A DNA stretch of 64,000 bases from Inia geoffrensis (GCA_036417435.1 CM070907.1:60248001-60312000); one strand, 5' to 3'; numbered from the stretch's first letter, positions 23,107-34,620 are shown. The notes: a model not told the origin generated them from the sequence alone. Translations and numbers: made by a program.

Positions 23107-23690
23107 CGCAGACACAGATCTTTAGATTTTGACAAGTAAATTATGTATAAATTATGTATAGTAGAATATAGTAACCAGAATAGAAAAAAGGTAGTTTGGG
23201 CTAAGGAGAAAAGGAAGTGCATGACTGAGGGAAGGAAACAAGTTGAAGTATTAAAGAGGGTTCTCAGGGCAGGTTTCATTGTAAATGGGATTTGAAAGAG
23301 ATGATAGTTATCCATGGAGATTCCTGTAAGATCGTCCCAGAGGGAAGTGATAGTCAGTTCAAAGGCCCTGAGACTGAGGTGTGCTTTTTGAATTGAATTG
23401 AATGTGAGATGTAAAAAAGAAAGTCCAAGGTGACTTCAAGATTTTTGGCAGGAGCTACTGAGAGAAGTTGTCATCAACTGAGATGAAGAAGATTGTGAGC
23501 ATGACAAGCTTGGGGATGAAGAAGATAAGTTCAATTTTGAACATGTTGAGTTTGAGATGTCCAGTAGATATCTACATGGAGATATGGAGAAAGTGATTAA
23601 ACATACTAGTTTACAATCCAAGAGAGAGATCTGGCCTGGAGGTATAAATTTGGCAGTTCTTAATGTATAGATGAAAAATTATACTGGTGA
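22985..23690 (-). repeat. Long L2 LINE segment, reverse strand, with internal (CA)n
   Basis: Starts with the reverse L2 tail (catttatttgttcaacaatt, taccaggcactgttccagat), is cut by a (CA)n run at 23073-23116, and continues in consensus order through aaggccctgagactgaggtg, tgacttcaagatttttggca, gaacatgttgagtttgagat and ggtataaatttggcagttct. Confidence 0.7.
23073..23116. repeat. (CA)n microsatellite
   Basis: Dinucleotide repeat embedded in an L2. Confidence 0.95.
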
Positions 23691-23739
23691 TCTCAAAAAT
23701 TAGGACTCACTTATTCAGACTTGCCAAGAAATAGAAAAT

Positions 23740-24115
23740 TTCCTAATTTTCAATCTTTGTGTTTGGTCCTTTCTCTTTTGATCTCTTCCCACAACATCAT
23801 ACCCCACCTGTTAATAATTCATCCAGCTCAAGTGAAATCTCCTCTAAAAAGCTTTACACTAACATAATAGATTAACTAACATAATAGACTAACATTATTC
23901 TTGCATTTTCATAGCTCTTTGTTGGGCCCTCTATTTCTATCTGTATCATAGTCTATCTTATAGGACAGCCTCTATGCTCACATCTCCCTGCTTGACTGTG
24001 AGAAGCTTGGAAAGAAAGATTTATTTTAGTCATTGTTATGTTTCTACCCAAAGGCCTAGCCTATTGCCTTACACAGTGTCTAATGTATTAGGTGTTGTTA
24101 ATTAAATATATTAGG
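23740..24115 (+). repeat. L2 LINE 3' end
   Basis: ctcaagtgaaatctcctcta, then ctgcttgactgtgagaagct and the tail with ggtgttgttaattaaatata. Confidence 0.55.
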
Positions 24116-24284
24116 TCAAATTGAATTTAAGTTTTCAGGTCAAAATATAAAATCATTTAAGTAAAGAAAGGAGAGAAAAGTCATGCTTTACCTAGTTTTT
24201 GTGCAGCTTGAGATGGAATTAGAGAATTATAGAGAGAAATTTTTATCCTACATGGGTACATTCCTCAAGTGGGGAAACATACAA

Positions 24285-24475
24285 AATCATTTTGCACTTA
24301 CTCTGTGTGAAACACTTTAAATACATTATCCCATTTTATTTAATCAATAAACTTAAGTTGGTAACATTCACCCCATTTGACAAATGAGAAGACTGAGTAG
24401 TAAATAGAAGAGCAGGAATTTGAGCCCAGGTGTATCTCACTCAAGAGCTCATGTTCCCTCCACTGTCCCACTGCT
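24285..24475 (-). repeat. MIR SINE, reverse strand
   Basis: Nearly the full reverse MIR order: acactttaaatacattatcc, caaatgagaagactgagtag, gaatttgagcccaggtgta, ctcatgttccctccact. Confidence 0.65.
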
Positions 24476-24894
24476 GGGCATGGGGTCATCAGAGCTCTGA
24501 ACATAACAGCAAGAGTTCATGGGCACCCAGTAGCATCTTTAGACTTCTGCCAATATGAGACTGAAGCAGGGCCATCAACTGTTTTCAAATTGAGATGTCA
24601 TCATCCTCCCCACTATCCCACCCTCATTCCCCATCTTAAAAGCTTCATAGTTTAGGAGGACGAAGGAAAAATAAAGTCAAGCAAGGATGAAAGGGGAAAC
24701 TCAGAGAGCTGGGCCAGCCCTTAGAGCTCTCCCACAGTCGACTATGACCCTTGTTCAGGTCTGTGGCCGAGACCACTACCATGCCTCTTCACCTAGAGCC
24801 CAAGGTTCTAGTTTGAGAAATATTATTTTGGATTGTTTATGACCAATCTGGTCTTAACATCAGCCTGAAGCAAGCCAGCCAACTAGAGACAATG

Positions 24895-25110
24895 TGTGCG
24901 GTGAATCAAGAGACGGGTCTACTGTCACAAAACCTGGGTTCAAATCTCAGTCCTACCACTTACATACATAGTTGTGGGGCCTCACAGAAACCACTTCAAT
25001 TCTATGAGCCTCAATTTCTACTTCAGGTAAAAGATGTAGGCCCTGCTTATATCATAGGACCATTGTGAGAATGAAAGAGATAATGAAGGACAAAGTGCTT
25101 CAGAATCTAA
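24895..25110 (+). repeat. MIR SINE
   Basis: aaacctgggttcaaatctca, ctaccacttacatacatag, gagcctcaatttctacttca, ccattgtgagaatgaaag. Confidence 0.65.
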
Positions 25111-25429
25111 GGATATTATTCTAGTTTAATTTACCTACCTAGCTTCATGGTAACTATTTCTGAGGTCTGGTTTGCATAAGTTCTGTGTACAGTGTATGAG
25201 AGGCATGAAGAAGGGTCTGGGTTCAAGGAATTTAGGTATTTGAGGTAAGACCCAGGAATGATCCAGATATGGACAAGAGGCTTAATATGATAATTCCATA
25301 GGAGGGTTCCTTTAAGCACAGAATGATTCAATGGACTTCAAACTGATGGAAGCAAAACCTTAAAACAGAACCACAAAGGACACCAAATGGCCGGTTACAG
25401 CTTTTAATTTTTTGCAGCTTCTCCCATCA
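25111..25429. other. Unassigned intergenic sequence
   Basis: No gene or repeat recognised. Confidence 0.4.
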
Positions 25430-25870
25430 ATGGTGGAATATATTTCTTCTCCCTTATATCCATCTGTGCTGGTGATTTGCTGTGAAGAACAGCACATAGT
25501 GAACATGATGTTAAGCAAGTTCTGAGCCTAAGCTTCAAGAATCATTGCACACTTCTATCTGTTCCCTTGGATCCTTGCCTTGGCCACCATGTACAAGTCT
25601 AGGCTTGTCTGATAGATGATTAGAGGCTACATGGAATTAAGACAAGCTCTCCCACTAAGCCATTTTGGACCATCCAACCCCCAACCAACCTTGCTGGCTA
25701 TATATGTATGTATCAGAGTCCAGCCAAGATCAGACAAACCTCAAACCTGGCCCTATGCAACCAATACCAGGCCAAGTTGCTGATCCATAAAATCATGAGC
25801 TAAGTAACTATTTTTAAGCTCCTGATTTTGGAAGTGATTTATTACATGGAAAGTGATGACTGTTCCAACA
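25430..25870 (+). repeat. Possible ancient LTR-like repeat
   Basis: The order gtgatttgctgtgaagaaca, caagttctgagcctaagctt, ggccaccatgtacaag and a final part with taagctcctgattttggaag resembles an old MaLR-like LTR or a similar mammalian repeat. Diverged; family uncertain. Confidence 0.4.
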
Positions 25871-27104
25871 ACTGAGCTTGTAGGAATGGGAATTTACAGT
25901 AGCATCTGAGTTGCCACCATGTTCTTATACCATGTCCTCTCTTTGGAAAGATTAGATTTGCTCATCATGATAGTTGGCTCGATATGCACAAAGGAGTAGA
26001 ACTCTCCTTTGCCTCTTAACAAGTAATCTTGACTTGGTAGTGTGAGCAAAGTTGGATGGGCCATTTTACCTGGTCATAACTGAGTCTCTGAGAAGGAAAA
26101 TAAATAAACCAGTGGTACAAGAAGCAGGAAGAATGAGTAGTAGACTCTATTTGAGCTGAAAGCCAGTGACTTCCTGGAAAGAAACCCAATAATTCAGACT
26201 TCAATGGCTCACTTTGTTCACACTGATGGGGATTCAGCACAAACACAAATCTCACAATGTAATGATGCAGAGTCCATTTTCTGCCTATCCAGTGGAAACT
26301 GAAATTGCAATCCGCCTCCATTGTAAATCAAAATGCTTTTCTAACCTCAGTTGTTAATAACAAACGTATATTTCCCATTTCACCACCAACTCTTTAGAGT
26401 TCACATATTAAGAGACTTATTTCATACAATACTCTACGTTGTTCAAATTGATTTTCAAGACTTTTTTGAGAGGCACTGAGCCTCTTGTCTAAATAGATTT
26501 TTATAAGTTATGAAGTTTAGATTATTAAAAAACAATCTAGAAATGTGATCCTTAAAGTGCCTGACAAATGCCCTTTTTAATTTTTCATAAATAATGTTTA
26601 TTTGAAGAACATATTCCTAGTTTTTATTTTCCTGCAACTCTGATTCTAGTAATGGCATTTGTTTGGAGGCAGTAAAAGAATAGAAAAAAATCAAGAGAGC
26701 AACTGAAAATGTCTGTAAGATAGTGTCATTTTATTTCAGAAATTTACAGACATGTTGACCTTGTTCTATTCATTGATCTTGAGGCTTATCATAATTGACC
26801 TTCAACCTGGAAGATGAACCATCTTCCATTCCCAAATTTATTAGAACTAACTTGCCCTGTCAGCACGTATTCATCCCACTGTCAGGGATTTTGCTGGGAT
26901 TTAGAAAAAAATCAAAGAAGTTCCTCATTAAGACAAGTGTGGAAGTCACTATCATAAGTCCCAGGAGGGGCTGTGTGAAATACATAAGTAGTTGAAGATA
27001 CTGCCTCTATCCTCAGAGTGCTTAGAATCCTGTCATGGTGATAACAATAACACAAAAACACATTGACAGAATAAATGTTGAATTGAAAGGTATAGATGGA
27101 AGTG
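25871..27104. other. Unassigned, with a weak reverse-strand L2 trace
   Basis: No gene. Positions about 26850-27090 loosely follow reverse-strand L2. Minus-strand frame 26016-26321 (101 codons) has no motif I recognise. Confidence 0.35.
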
Positions 27105-27355
27105 ACACTAGAAGAAGAAATGTCATTTATTAATCACCTCCTATGTGATACTGTGTTGCAAATATTATCTCATCTAATCCTACCAACAACCCAAAAAGAA
27201 AAGTATTATAATTATTTAACAATAGGAAAGCAGAAGATGAGACACATTAGCAAATTTCCCCAAGGTGACCCACCAATAAGGATAGAACCAGAATTCATGC
27301 TCAAGTTTATCTGCCCAAAGATCACATGCCTTTCTTTCTACACTGCATTGCCTCT
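27105..27355 (-). repeat. MIR SINE, reverse strand
   Basis: tcatttattaatcacctcct, attatctcatctaatcctac, agcaaatttccccaaggtga, catgcctttctttctacac. Confidence 0.65.
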
Positions 27356-27444
27356 CAGGTTCAAGTGGAAAGGAAGCTGCCTCTCCAAGTCTTCCCTAAC
27401 ACTATACTTATATGCCTCCTTATGAGAGTTACTAATAAGGAGTA

Positions 27445-27595
27445 GTCAGTATACTGAAATCAGAATCAGCTCTGGAGTCAGAAAGATATGATTTCAAAAT
27501 CTCCACTGTTTCTGATTAGCTAAAAGAATGTAGGCATGTCACTTAACCTCTAATAATACTGACACCCTACAGCACTGACATAAGTAGTATGTAAA
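27445..27595 (+). repeat. MIR SINE fragment
   Basis: cagctctggagtcagaaaga, then ggcatgtcacttaacctcta. Confidence 0.5.
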
Positions 27596-27599
27596 ATTA

Positions 27600-27771
27600 A
27601 TTCAGTCACTCAACAAATATTGAGTATCTACTATGTCCTAAGCATTATTCTGGATTGTGTTCACAACAGTGAATGAAAGAGACAAAAGTCTCTGTTATCT
27701 TGGTGCTTACATTGTCAGTGAAAGAGATAGATAATAAGTTAATAAATTGATAGCATAAATTTAAGCAGTGG
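27600..27771 (-). repeat. L2 LINE, reverse strand, left part
   Basis: ttcagtcactcaacaaatat, ctatgtcctaagcattattc and following match reverse L2. The same L2 resumes at 34524 after a 6.75 kb L1 insertion. Confidence 0.65.
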
Positions 27772-28847
27772 GGTGTGGGAAGATGTGGAATTCATGTCTC
27801 TCCACAACTAGGGCACCTGCCAGATGCTGGTGGGGGACCTCAATGTCCAAGGAGACGGGACGAGCCCCCACCAGTAGGACATGGGGGGACAGAGAGGGAG
27901 GATAAGTGGACGCCAGACAGGACCAGTGCCCCTGAGGGCTGGCTGAAAGGAGGAGGGAGGGGTTCCCATGCCTGGAGGGACCCTTGGGGACTTGGATCGG
28001 TGGGGAGCACACTGAGCATTTCCCCTGCCCAATCGGCCGGGGAAGTCTGCCCAGATCTTGGCCGGGTCCCCCGCCCTCCAAGGCCCCCTCCAGGCTGCAC
28101 TGGTCCTAGGGGCATAGGAGGGAGGCTGAGGGAGAACAGGAGAGGCAGGTGGGAGGGCCCCTCCAGGACTGGAAGAGCAGGAGAGGAGCAGGAAAGGAGC
28201 AGAGAGTGATTGCCCTGCCCATTCAGGCAGAGGAAGACTGCTGTGCTTCCAGGCGGTGTCCCCTGCTCTCTGAGACCAGAGGCCTGGGCCTCTTCTGTTC
28301 CATTGAGCCTAAGCCCCACCCCCACCCCCAGGGCCTTTTCCAGCCCCGTGGGTCCTAAGCATAGGCCCTGCCTGCCACCCAAACCCTGCCTAGGCCCTGC
28401 CCTCCATAGCCAAGGCCTTTTCCACTTTTTTTTTCTTTCTTTCTTTCTTCTTCTCCTCTTTTTTACTTTTGTGATTCTGTTTTACCTTCTGGTTTTTGTT
28501 TCATCTATATTTTTATATTCTTTCTAACATATCTGTTAGTTTCCTAGTCTAATTTTATTTTTTACTCTTTGTTATTGTTCTCCTTTTTTTTTTTTTTTTT
28601 TTTGCCACCCTGTGAGGCTTGCTGGATTTTGGTTCACCAGCCAGGGGTCAGGCCAAAGCTTCTGCAGTGGGAGCTCCAAGCCTGAACCACTGGACTAACA
28701 GAGAACTTCAGACCCCAGGTAGTATTCATCGGAGCAAGGTCTCCCAGAGGTCCTCATCTCGGCACCAAGACGCAGCTCTACCCAACAGCCTACAAACTCC
28801 AGTGTTGTAAGCCTCAGGCCAAACAACCAGTAAGACATGAACACAAT
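27772..28847 (+). promoter_or_regulatory. L1 5'UTR (internal promoter region)
   Basis: GC-rich first 650 bases with scattered CpGs (for example gacgggacgagc, aatcggccgg), then a T-rich part with a T-run at about 28583-28603, then sequence matching the L1 5'UTR at 640-880 (gacgcagctctacccaacag). In active L1s this region carries the internal pol II promoter; activity here is not shown. The plus frame 27775-28209 and minus frame 27840-28382 lie wholly inside it. Confidence 0.8.
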
Positions 28848-29165
28848 CTATGAGAGGGCGAGGGAGGGGCATGGACATATATATACTAACAAACGTAAGG
28901 TAGATAGCTATTGGGAAGCAGCCGCTTGGCACAGGGATATCGGCTCGGTGCTTTGCGACCACCTGGAGGGGTGGGAGAGGGAGAGAGGGAGGGAGGGAGG
29001 GAGGGAGGGAGGGAGACGCAAGAGGGAAGAAATATGTGAACGTGTGTATATGTATAACTGATTCACTTTGTTATAAAGTAGAAACTGACACACCATTGTA
29101 GAGCAATTATACCCCAATAAAGATGTTAAAAATAAATTAATTAATTAATTAAAAAAATATATATA
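28848..29165 (+). mobile_element. L1 3'UTR segment inside another L1
   Basis: Begins tgagagggcgagggaggggc, shows the standard 3'UTR (gaagcagccgcttggcacag), an expanded GAGG tract at 28978-29015, gcaattataccccaataaag and an A-rich tail that becomes (ATTA)n and (TA)n. It lies between the 5'UTR and ORF1 of the host L1. The expected last part of the 5'UTR, roughly 250 bases by comparison with 880-995 and typical L1s, is absent, and I see no target duplication around the segment. Confidence 0.85.
28978..29015 (+). repeat. (GAGG)n expansion in L1 3'UTR G-tract
   Basis: About eight GGGA/GAGG units on one strand, four or more G-triplets, so it could form a G-quadruplex. Shorter versions occupy the same place in the other L1 copies here. 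Confidence 0.85.
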
Positions 29166-29175
29166 TATGTCACAG

Positions 29176-30042
29176 ATGAAGGAGCAAGGTAAAAACCTAC
29201 AAGGCCAAATAAATGAAGAGAAAATAGGCAATCTACCTGAAAAAGAATTCAGAGTAATGATAGTAAACATGATCCAGAATCTCGGAAGTAGAATGGAGGC
29301 ACAGACTGTGAAAATACAAGAAATGTTTAACAAAGATCTAGAAGAACTAAAGAACAAACAGAGATGAACAATATAATAACTGAAATGAAAAATACACTAG
29401 AAAGAATCAATAACTGAGACACAAGAATGAATAAGTGAGCTGGAAGACAAAATGGTGGGAATAACTGCCAAGTAGCAGAATAAAGAAAAAGAATGAAAAG
29501 AATTGAAGACAATCTCAGAGACTTCTGGGACAACACTAAATGCACCAACATTCGAATTATAGGGGTCCTAAAAGAAAAAAGAGAAAAGCAAAGGATCTGA
29601 GAAAATATTTGAAGAGATTATAGTGGAAAACTTCCCTAACATGGGAAAGGAAATAGTCACCCAAATCCAGGAAGCACAGAGAGTCTCAAACAGGATAACC
29701 CTAGGATAAACACACCAAGACACATATTAATCAAACTAACAAAAATGAAATTCAAAGAAAAAAATATTAAAAGGAGTAAGGGAAAAGCAAAAAATACCAT
29801 ACAAAAGAATCCCCATAAGGTTATCAGCTGACTTTTCAGCAGAAACTCTGCAGGCCAGAAGGGAGTGGCAGGATATGCTTAAAGTGATGGAAGAGAAAAA
29901 CCTACAACCAAGATTACTCTACCCAGCAAGAATCTCATTCAGATTTGACAGAGAAATCAAAAGTTTTTCAGACAAGCAAAAGCTAACAGAATTCAGCACC
30001 ACCAAACTAGCTTTATAACAAATGCTAAAGAAACTTCTCTAG
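29176..30042 (+). pseudogene. L1 ORF1 remnant (RNA-binding protein)
   Basis: ORF1 normally encodes a trimeric coiled-coil RNA-binding chaperone. The start region MKEQGKNL is at 29176 and the frame stays open to 29367 (coiled-coil-like MFNKDLEELKNKQR), where a stop follows. Later parts remain recognisable as DNA (caccaacattcgaattatag, ctctgcaggccagaagggag, cagatttgacagagaaatc) but carry stops, for example ttataacaa near the end. The original terminator is the TAG at 30040-30042. The usual length is about 300-370 codons. Confidence 0.82.
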
Positions 30043-30100
30043 GTGGGAAACACAAGAGAAGGAAAAGATCTACAAAAACAAACCCAAAACAATTAAGAAA

Positions 30101-33100
30101 ATGGTAATAGGAACATACATATCGATAATAACCTTGAATGTAAATGGATTAAATGCCCCAACCAAAAGACACAGACTGGCTGAATGGATACAAAAACAAG
30201 ACCCATATATATGCTGTCTATAAGAGACTCACTTCAGACCAAGGGACACATACAGCCTGAAAGTGAAGGGATAGAAAAAGACATTCCATGCAAATGGAAA
30301 TCAAAAGAAATTTGGAGTAGCAATACTCGCATCAGGTAAAATAGACTTTAAAATAAAGACTGTTACAAGAGATAAGGAAGGACACTACACAATGATTAAG
30401 GGATCAATCCAAGAAGAAGATATAAGAATTATAAATGTTTACGTACCCAACATAGGAGCATCTCAATACATAAGGCAAATGCTAACAACCATGAAATGGG
30501 AAATTGACAGTAAAACAATAATAGTAGGGGACTTTAACACCCCACTAACACCAATGGAAAGATCATCCAAAAAGAAAATAAATAAGGAAACACAAGCTTT
30601 AAGTGACACAATAGACCAGATAGACTTAATTGATATTTATAGAATATTCCACCCAAACGTGGCAGAATACATTTTCTTCTCAAGTGCACATGGAACATTC
30701 TCCAGGATGGATCACATCCTGGGTCACAAATCAAGCCTCAGAAAATTGAAATCATATCAAGCATCTTTTCTGACCACAATGCTATGAGTTTGGAAATCAA
30801 CTACAGGGAAAAAAAAAAGTAAAAAATACAAATACATGGAGGCTAAACAGTGCACTAATAAATAACTAAGAGATCACTGAAGAAATCAAATAAATTTTAA
30901 AAATACGTAGAAACAAATGACAATGAAAACACAATGACCCGAAGTCTATGGGGCACAGCAAAAGCATTTCTAAGAGGGAAGTTTATAGCTATTCAATCTC
31001 ACCTCAAGGAATAAGAAATATCTCAAATAAACAATCTAACCCTACACCTAAAGCAACTAGAGAAAGAAGAACAAAGAAAACCCAAAGTCAGTAGAAGGAA
31101 AGAAATTAAAAAGATCAAAGGAGAAATAAATGAAATAGAAATGAAGAAAACAATAGCAAAGATCAATAAGACTAAAAGCTGGTTCTTTGCAAAGACAAAC
31201 AAAATTGATAAATCCTTAGCCAGACTCCAAGAAAAAAAGGGACAGGATGTAAATCAATAAAATTAGAAATGAAAAAGGAGAAATCACAACTGATCTCAGA
31301 AATACAATGGATTATAAGAGACTACTACAAAACAATGATATGCCAAAAAAATGGACAACCACAATCAGATGGACAAATTCTTGGAAAGATACAATTTTCC
31401 AAGACTGAACCAGGAAGAATTAGAAAATATAAACAGACCTATCACAAGTAATGAAATTGAAAATGTAATTAAAAATCTTCCAACAAACAAAAGCCCAGGA
31501 CCAGATGGCTTCACAGGAAATTCTATCAACCATTTAGAGAAGAGCTAACACCAATCCTTCTCAAACTCTTCCAAAAAATTGCAGACGGAGAAACACTCCC
31601 AAACTCATTCTATGAGGCCACCATCACCCTAATACCAAAACCAGAAAAAGATATCACAAAAAAAGAAAACTACAGACCAATATCACTGATGAACATAGAT
31701 GCAAAAATCCTGAACAAAATACTAGGAAACAGAATCCAACAACAGATTAAAAGGATCATACAACATGATCAAGTGGGATTAATGGCTGGGATGCAAGGAT
31801 TCTTCAATATACACAAATCAATCAACATGATACACCATATTAACAAATTAAGGAATAAAAACCATATGACTACCTCAATAGATGCAGAAAAAGATTTTGA
31901 CAAAATTCAACACCCATTTATGATAAAAACTCTCCAGAAAATGGGCATAGAGGGAACCTACCTCAATATAATAAAGGTTATATATGACAAACCCACAGCA
32001 AACATCACTCTCAATGGTGAAAAACTGAAAGCATTTCCACTAAGATCAGGAACAAGATAAAGATGTCCACCCCACCACTCTTATTCAACATGGTTTTGGA
32101 AGTTCTAGCCACAGCAATCAGAGAAGAAAAAGAAATAAAAGGAATACAATTTGAAAAAAAAAAGAAGTAAAACTGTCACAGTTTGCAGGTGACATGATAC
32201 TATACATAGAAAATCCTAAAGATGCTACCAGAAAACTGTTAGAAGTAATCAATGAATTTGGTAAGGTTGCAGGATACAAAATTAATGCACAGAAATCTCT
32301 GGCAGTCTTATACACTAACAAAGAAAAATCAGAAGGAGAAATTAAAGAAACAATCCCATTTACCATCACAACAAAAAGAATAAAATATCTAGGAATAAAC
32401 CTACCTAAGGAGGCGAAACACTTGCACTCAGAAAACTATAAAACACTGATGAAAGAAATCAAAGATGACATAAACACATGGAGAAAACTACCATGTTCTT
32501 GGACTGGAAGAACCAATATTGTGAAAATGACTATACTACCCAAAGCAATCTACAGATTCAATGCAATCCCTATCAAACTACCAATGGCATTCTTCACAGA
32601 ATTAGAACAAAAAATTTTACAGTTCATGTGGAAACACAAACGACCCTGAATAGCCAAAGCAATCTTGAGAAAGAAAAACGGAGCTGGAGGAATCAGGCTC
32701 CCTGACTTCAGACTACACTACAAAGCTACAGTAATCAAGACAGTATGGTACTGGCACAAAAACAGAAACATAGATCAATGGTACAGGATAGAAAACCCAC
32801 AGAAAACCCCATGCACATATAGTTGCCTAATTTACAACAAAGGAAGCAAGAACATACAATGGAGAAAAGACAACCTCTTCAGTAAGTGGTGCTGGGAAAA
32901 CTGGACAGCGACATGTAAAAGAATGAAATTAGAACACTCCCTAATACCATACACAAAAATAAACTCCAAATGAATTAAAGACCTAAATGTAAGGCCACAC
33001 ACTATAAAACTCTTAGAGGAAAACATAGGAAAAACACTCTATGACATAAATCACAGCAAGATCTTTTTTGACCCACCTCCTAGGGTAACGAAAATAAAAA

Positions 33101-34122
33101 CAAAAATAAACCATTGGGACCTAATGAAACTTAAAAGCTTTTTCACAGCAAAGGAAACCATAAATAAGACAAAAAGACAACCCTCAGAATGGGAGAAAAT
33201 GTTTGCAAATGAAACAAAGGACAAAGGGTTAATCTCCAAAATATACAAACAGCTTATGGAGCTCAGTATCAAAAAGCAAACAACCCAGTTAAAAAATGGG
33301 AGGAAGACCTAAACAGACTTTTCACCAAAGAAGACATACAGATGGCCAAGAGACACATGAAAAGATGCTCATCACTAATCATTAGAGAAATGCAAATCAA
33401 AACCACAATGAGGTATCACCTCACACTGGTCAGAATGGCCATCACCAAAAAATCTAGAAACAATAAATGCTGGAAAGGGTGTAGTGAAAAGGGATCCCTC
33501 CTGCACTGTTGGTGGGTATATAAATTGATACAACCACTATGGAGAACAGTATGGAGGTTCCTTAAAAAACTAAAAATAGAACTACCATATGACCCAGCAA
33601 TCCCACTACTGGGCATGTACCCTGAGAAAATCATAATTCAAAAAGGGACACGGGGCTTCCCTGGTGGCGCAGTGGTTGAGAGTTTGCCTGTCGATGCAGG
33701 GGATGCGGGTTCGTGCCCCGGTCTGGGAGGATCCCACATGCCACGGAGTGGCTGGGCTCGTAAGCCATGGCCGCTGGGCCTGCGCATCTGGAGCCTGTGC
33801 TCCGCGGCAGGAGAGGCCACAACAGTGAGAGGCCCGCATGCCGCAAAAAAAAAAAAAAAAAAAAAAAAAGGACATGTACAACAGTGTTCACTGCAGCACT
33901 ATTTACAATGGCCAGGACATGGAAGCAACCTAAATGTCTATCATCAGATGAATGGTTAAAGCAGATGTGGCACATATATACAATGGAATATTACTCAGCC
34001 ATAAAAAGTAATGAAATTGAGTTATTTGTAATGAGGTGGATGGACCTAGAGTCTGTCATACAGAATGAAGTAAGTCAGAAAGAGAAAAACAAATACCGTA
34101 CACTAACACATATATGTGGAAT
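30101..34122 (+). pseudogene. L1 ORF2 remnant (endonuclease and reverse transcriptase)
   Basis: Start ATG at 30101 lies 58 bases after the ORF1 terminator. The first codons read MVIGTYISIITLNVNGLNAP, keeping the endonuclease asparagine region. Codon 41 is a stop at 30221-30223, where a glutamine codon is usual before the catalytic Glu. Homology continues in shifting frames: 30392-30787 (endonuclease), 31351-31548, 31689-32060 (reverse transcriptase with [15 protein letters not shown]), 32194-32649, 32665-32973, 33124-33312 and 33342 on. The FADD box reads FAGD at 32182-32193, so the first catalytic aspartate of that box is lost. A SINE splits the C-terminal part. Confidence 0.88.
33652..33869 (+). 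mobile_element. CHR-type SINE inside L1 ORF2
   Basis: Begins ggggcttccctggtggcgca, has B-box-like gggttcgtgccccggtc, ends aggcccgcatgccgc and a run of about 25 A's (33845-33869). The host flanks read attcaaaaagggacac on the left and ggacatgtacaac on the right; the probable duplication (aaaaaggaca-like) overlaps the A-tail. Its long, pure A-tail suggests it is among the youngest insertions in the window. Confidence 0.92.
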
Positions 34123-34523
34123 CTTAAAAAAAAAAATGGTACTGATGAACCTAGTGGCAGGGCAGGAATAAAGAAGTAGACATAGAGAATGGACTTGAGG
34201 ACATGGGGTTGTGGGGGAGCGAGGGAAGCTGGGGTGAAGTGAGAGTAGCATCGATATATATTCACTACCTAATGTAAAAGAGAGAGCTAGTGGGAAGCAG
34301 CCACATAGCACAGGGAGATCAGCTCAGTGCTTTGTGATGACCTAGGGGGGTGGGATAAGGAAGGTGGGAGGGAGGCTCAAGAGGGAGGGGATATGGGGAT
34401 ATATGTATGCATATGGCTGATTCACTTTTTTGTACAACAGAAACTAACACAGCATTGTGAAGCAATTATACTCCAATAAAGATGTATTAAAAATAAATAA
34501 ATAAATATAAATTTAAAAATATA

Positions 34524-34620
34524 TAAGCAGTGGTAAGATCTATGAAGGAAAATAAAGCAATGCAGGGGGGCAGAGGGTAAAATGGGTGCATTCATTAAGC
34601 ATGTAAGGGCACAATTCACT
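34524..34620 (-). repeat. L2 LINE, reverse strand, right part
   Basis: gtaagatctatgaaggaaaa then taaagcaatgcagggggg continues the L2 that stops at 27771. Confidence 0.6.

Larger units (their letters stand above)
27772..34523 (+). mobile_element. Near-full-length L1 with 10-base target duplication
   Basis: One insertion of about 6.75 kb. Order: GC-rich 5'UTR (27772-28847), a foreign L1 3'UTR segment (28848-29165), decayed ORF1 (29176-30042), ORF2 (30101 to about 34122) with a SINE inserted at 33652-33869, 3'UTR with G-rich tract (34350-34395), a late aataaag and an A/T-rich tail to 34523. Flanks carry taagcagtgg at 27762-27771 and 34524-34533, and an L2 on the reverse strand continues across the gap. 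ORF1 and ORF2 both contain stops and frameshifts, so the element is dead. Confidence 0.93.

Noticed and set aside
27775..28382. Plus-strand 144-codon and minus-strand 180-codon frames as a possible gene in a GC-rich island
   Set aside because: They lie wholly in an L1 5'UTR defined by its position before L1 ORF1 and by the target duplication. No known domain.
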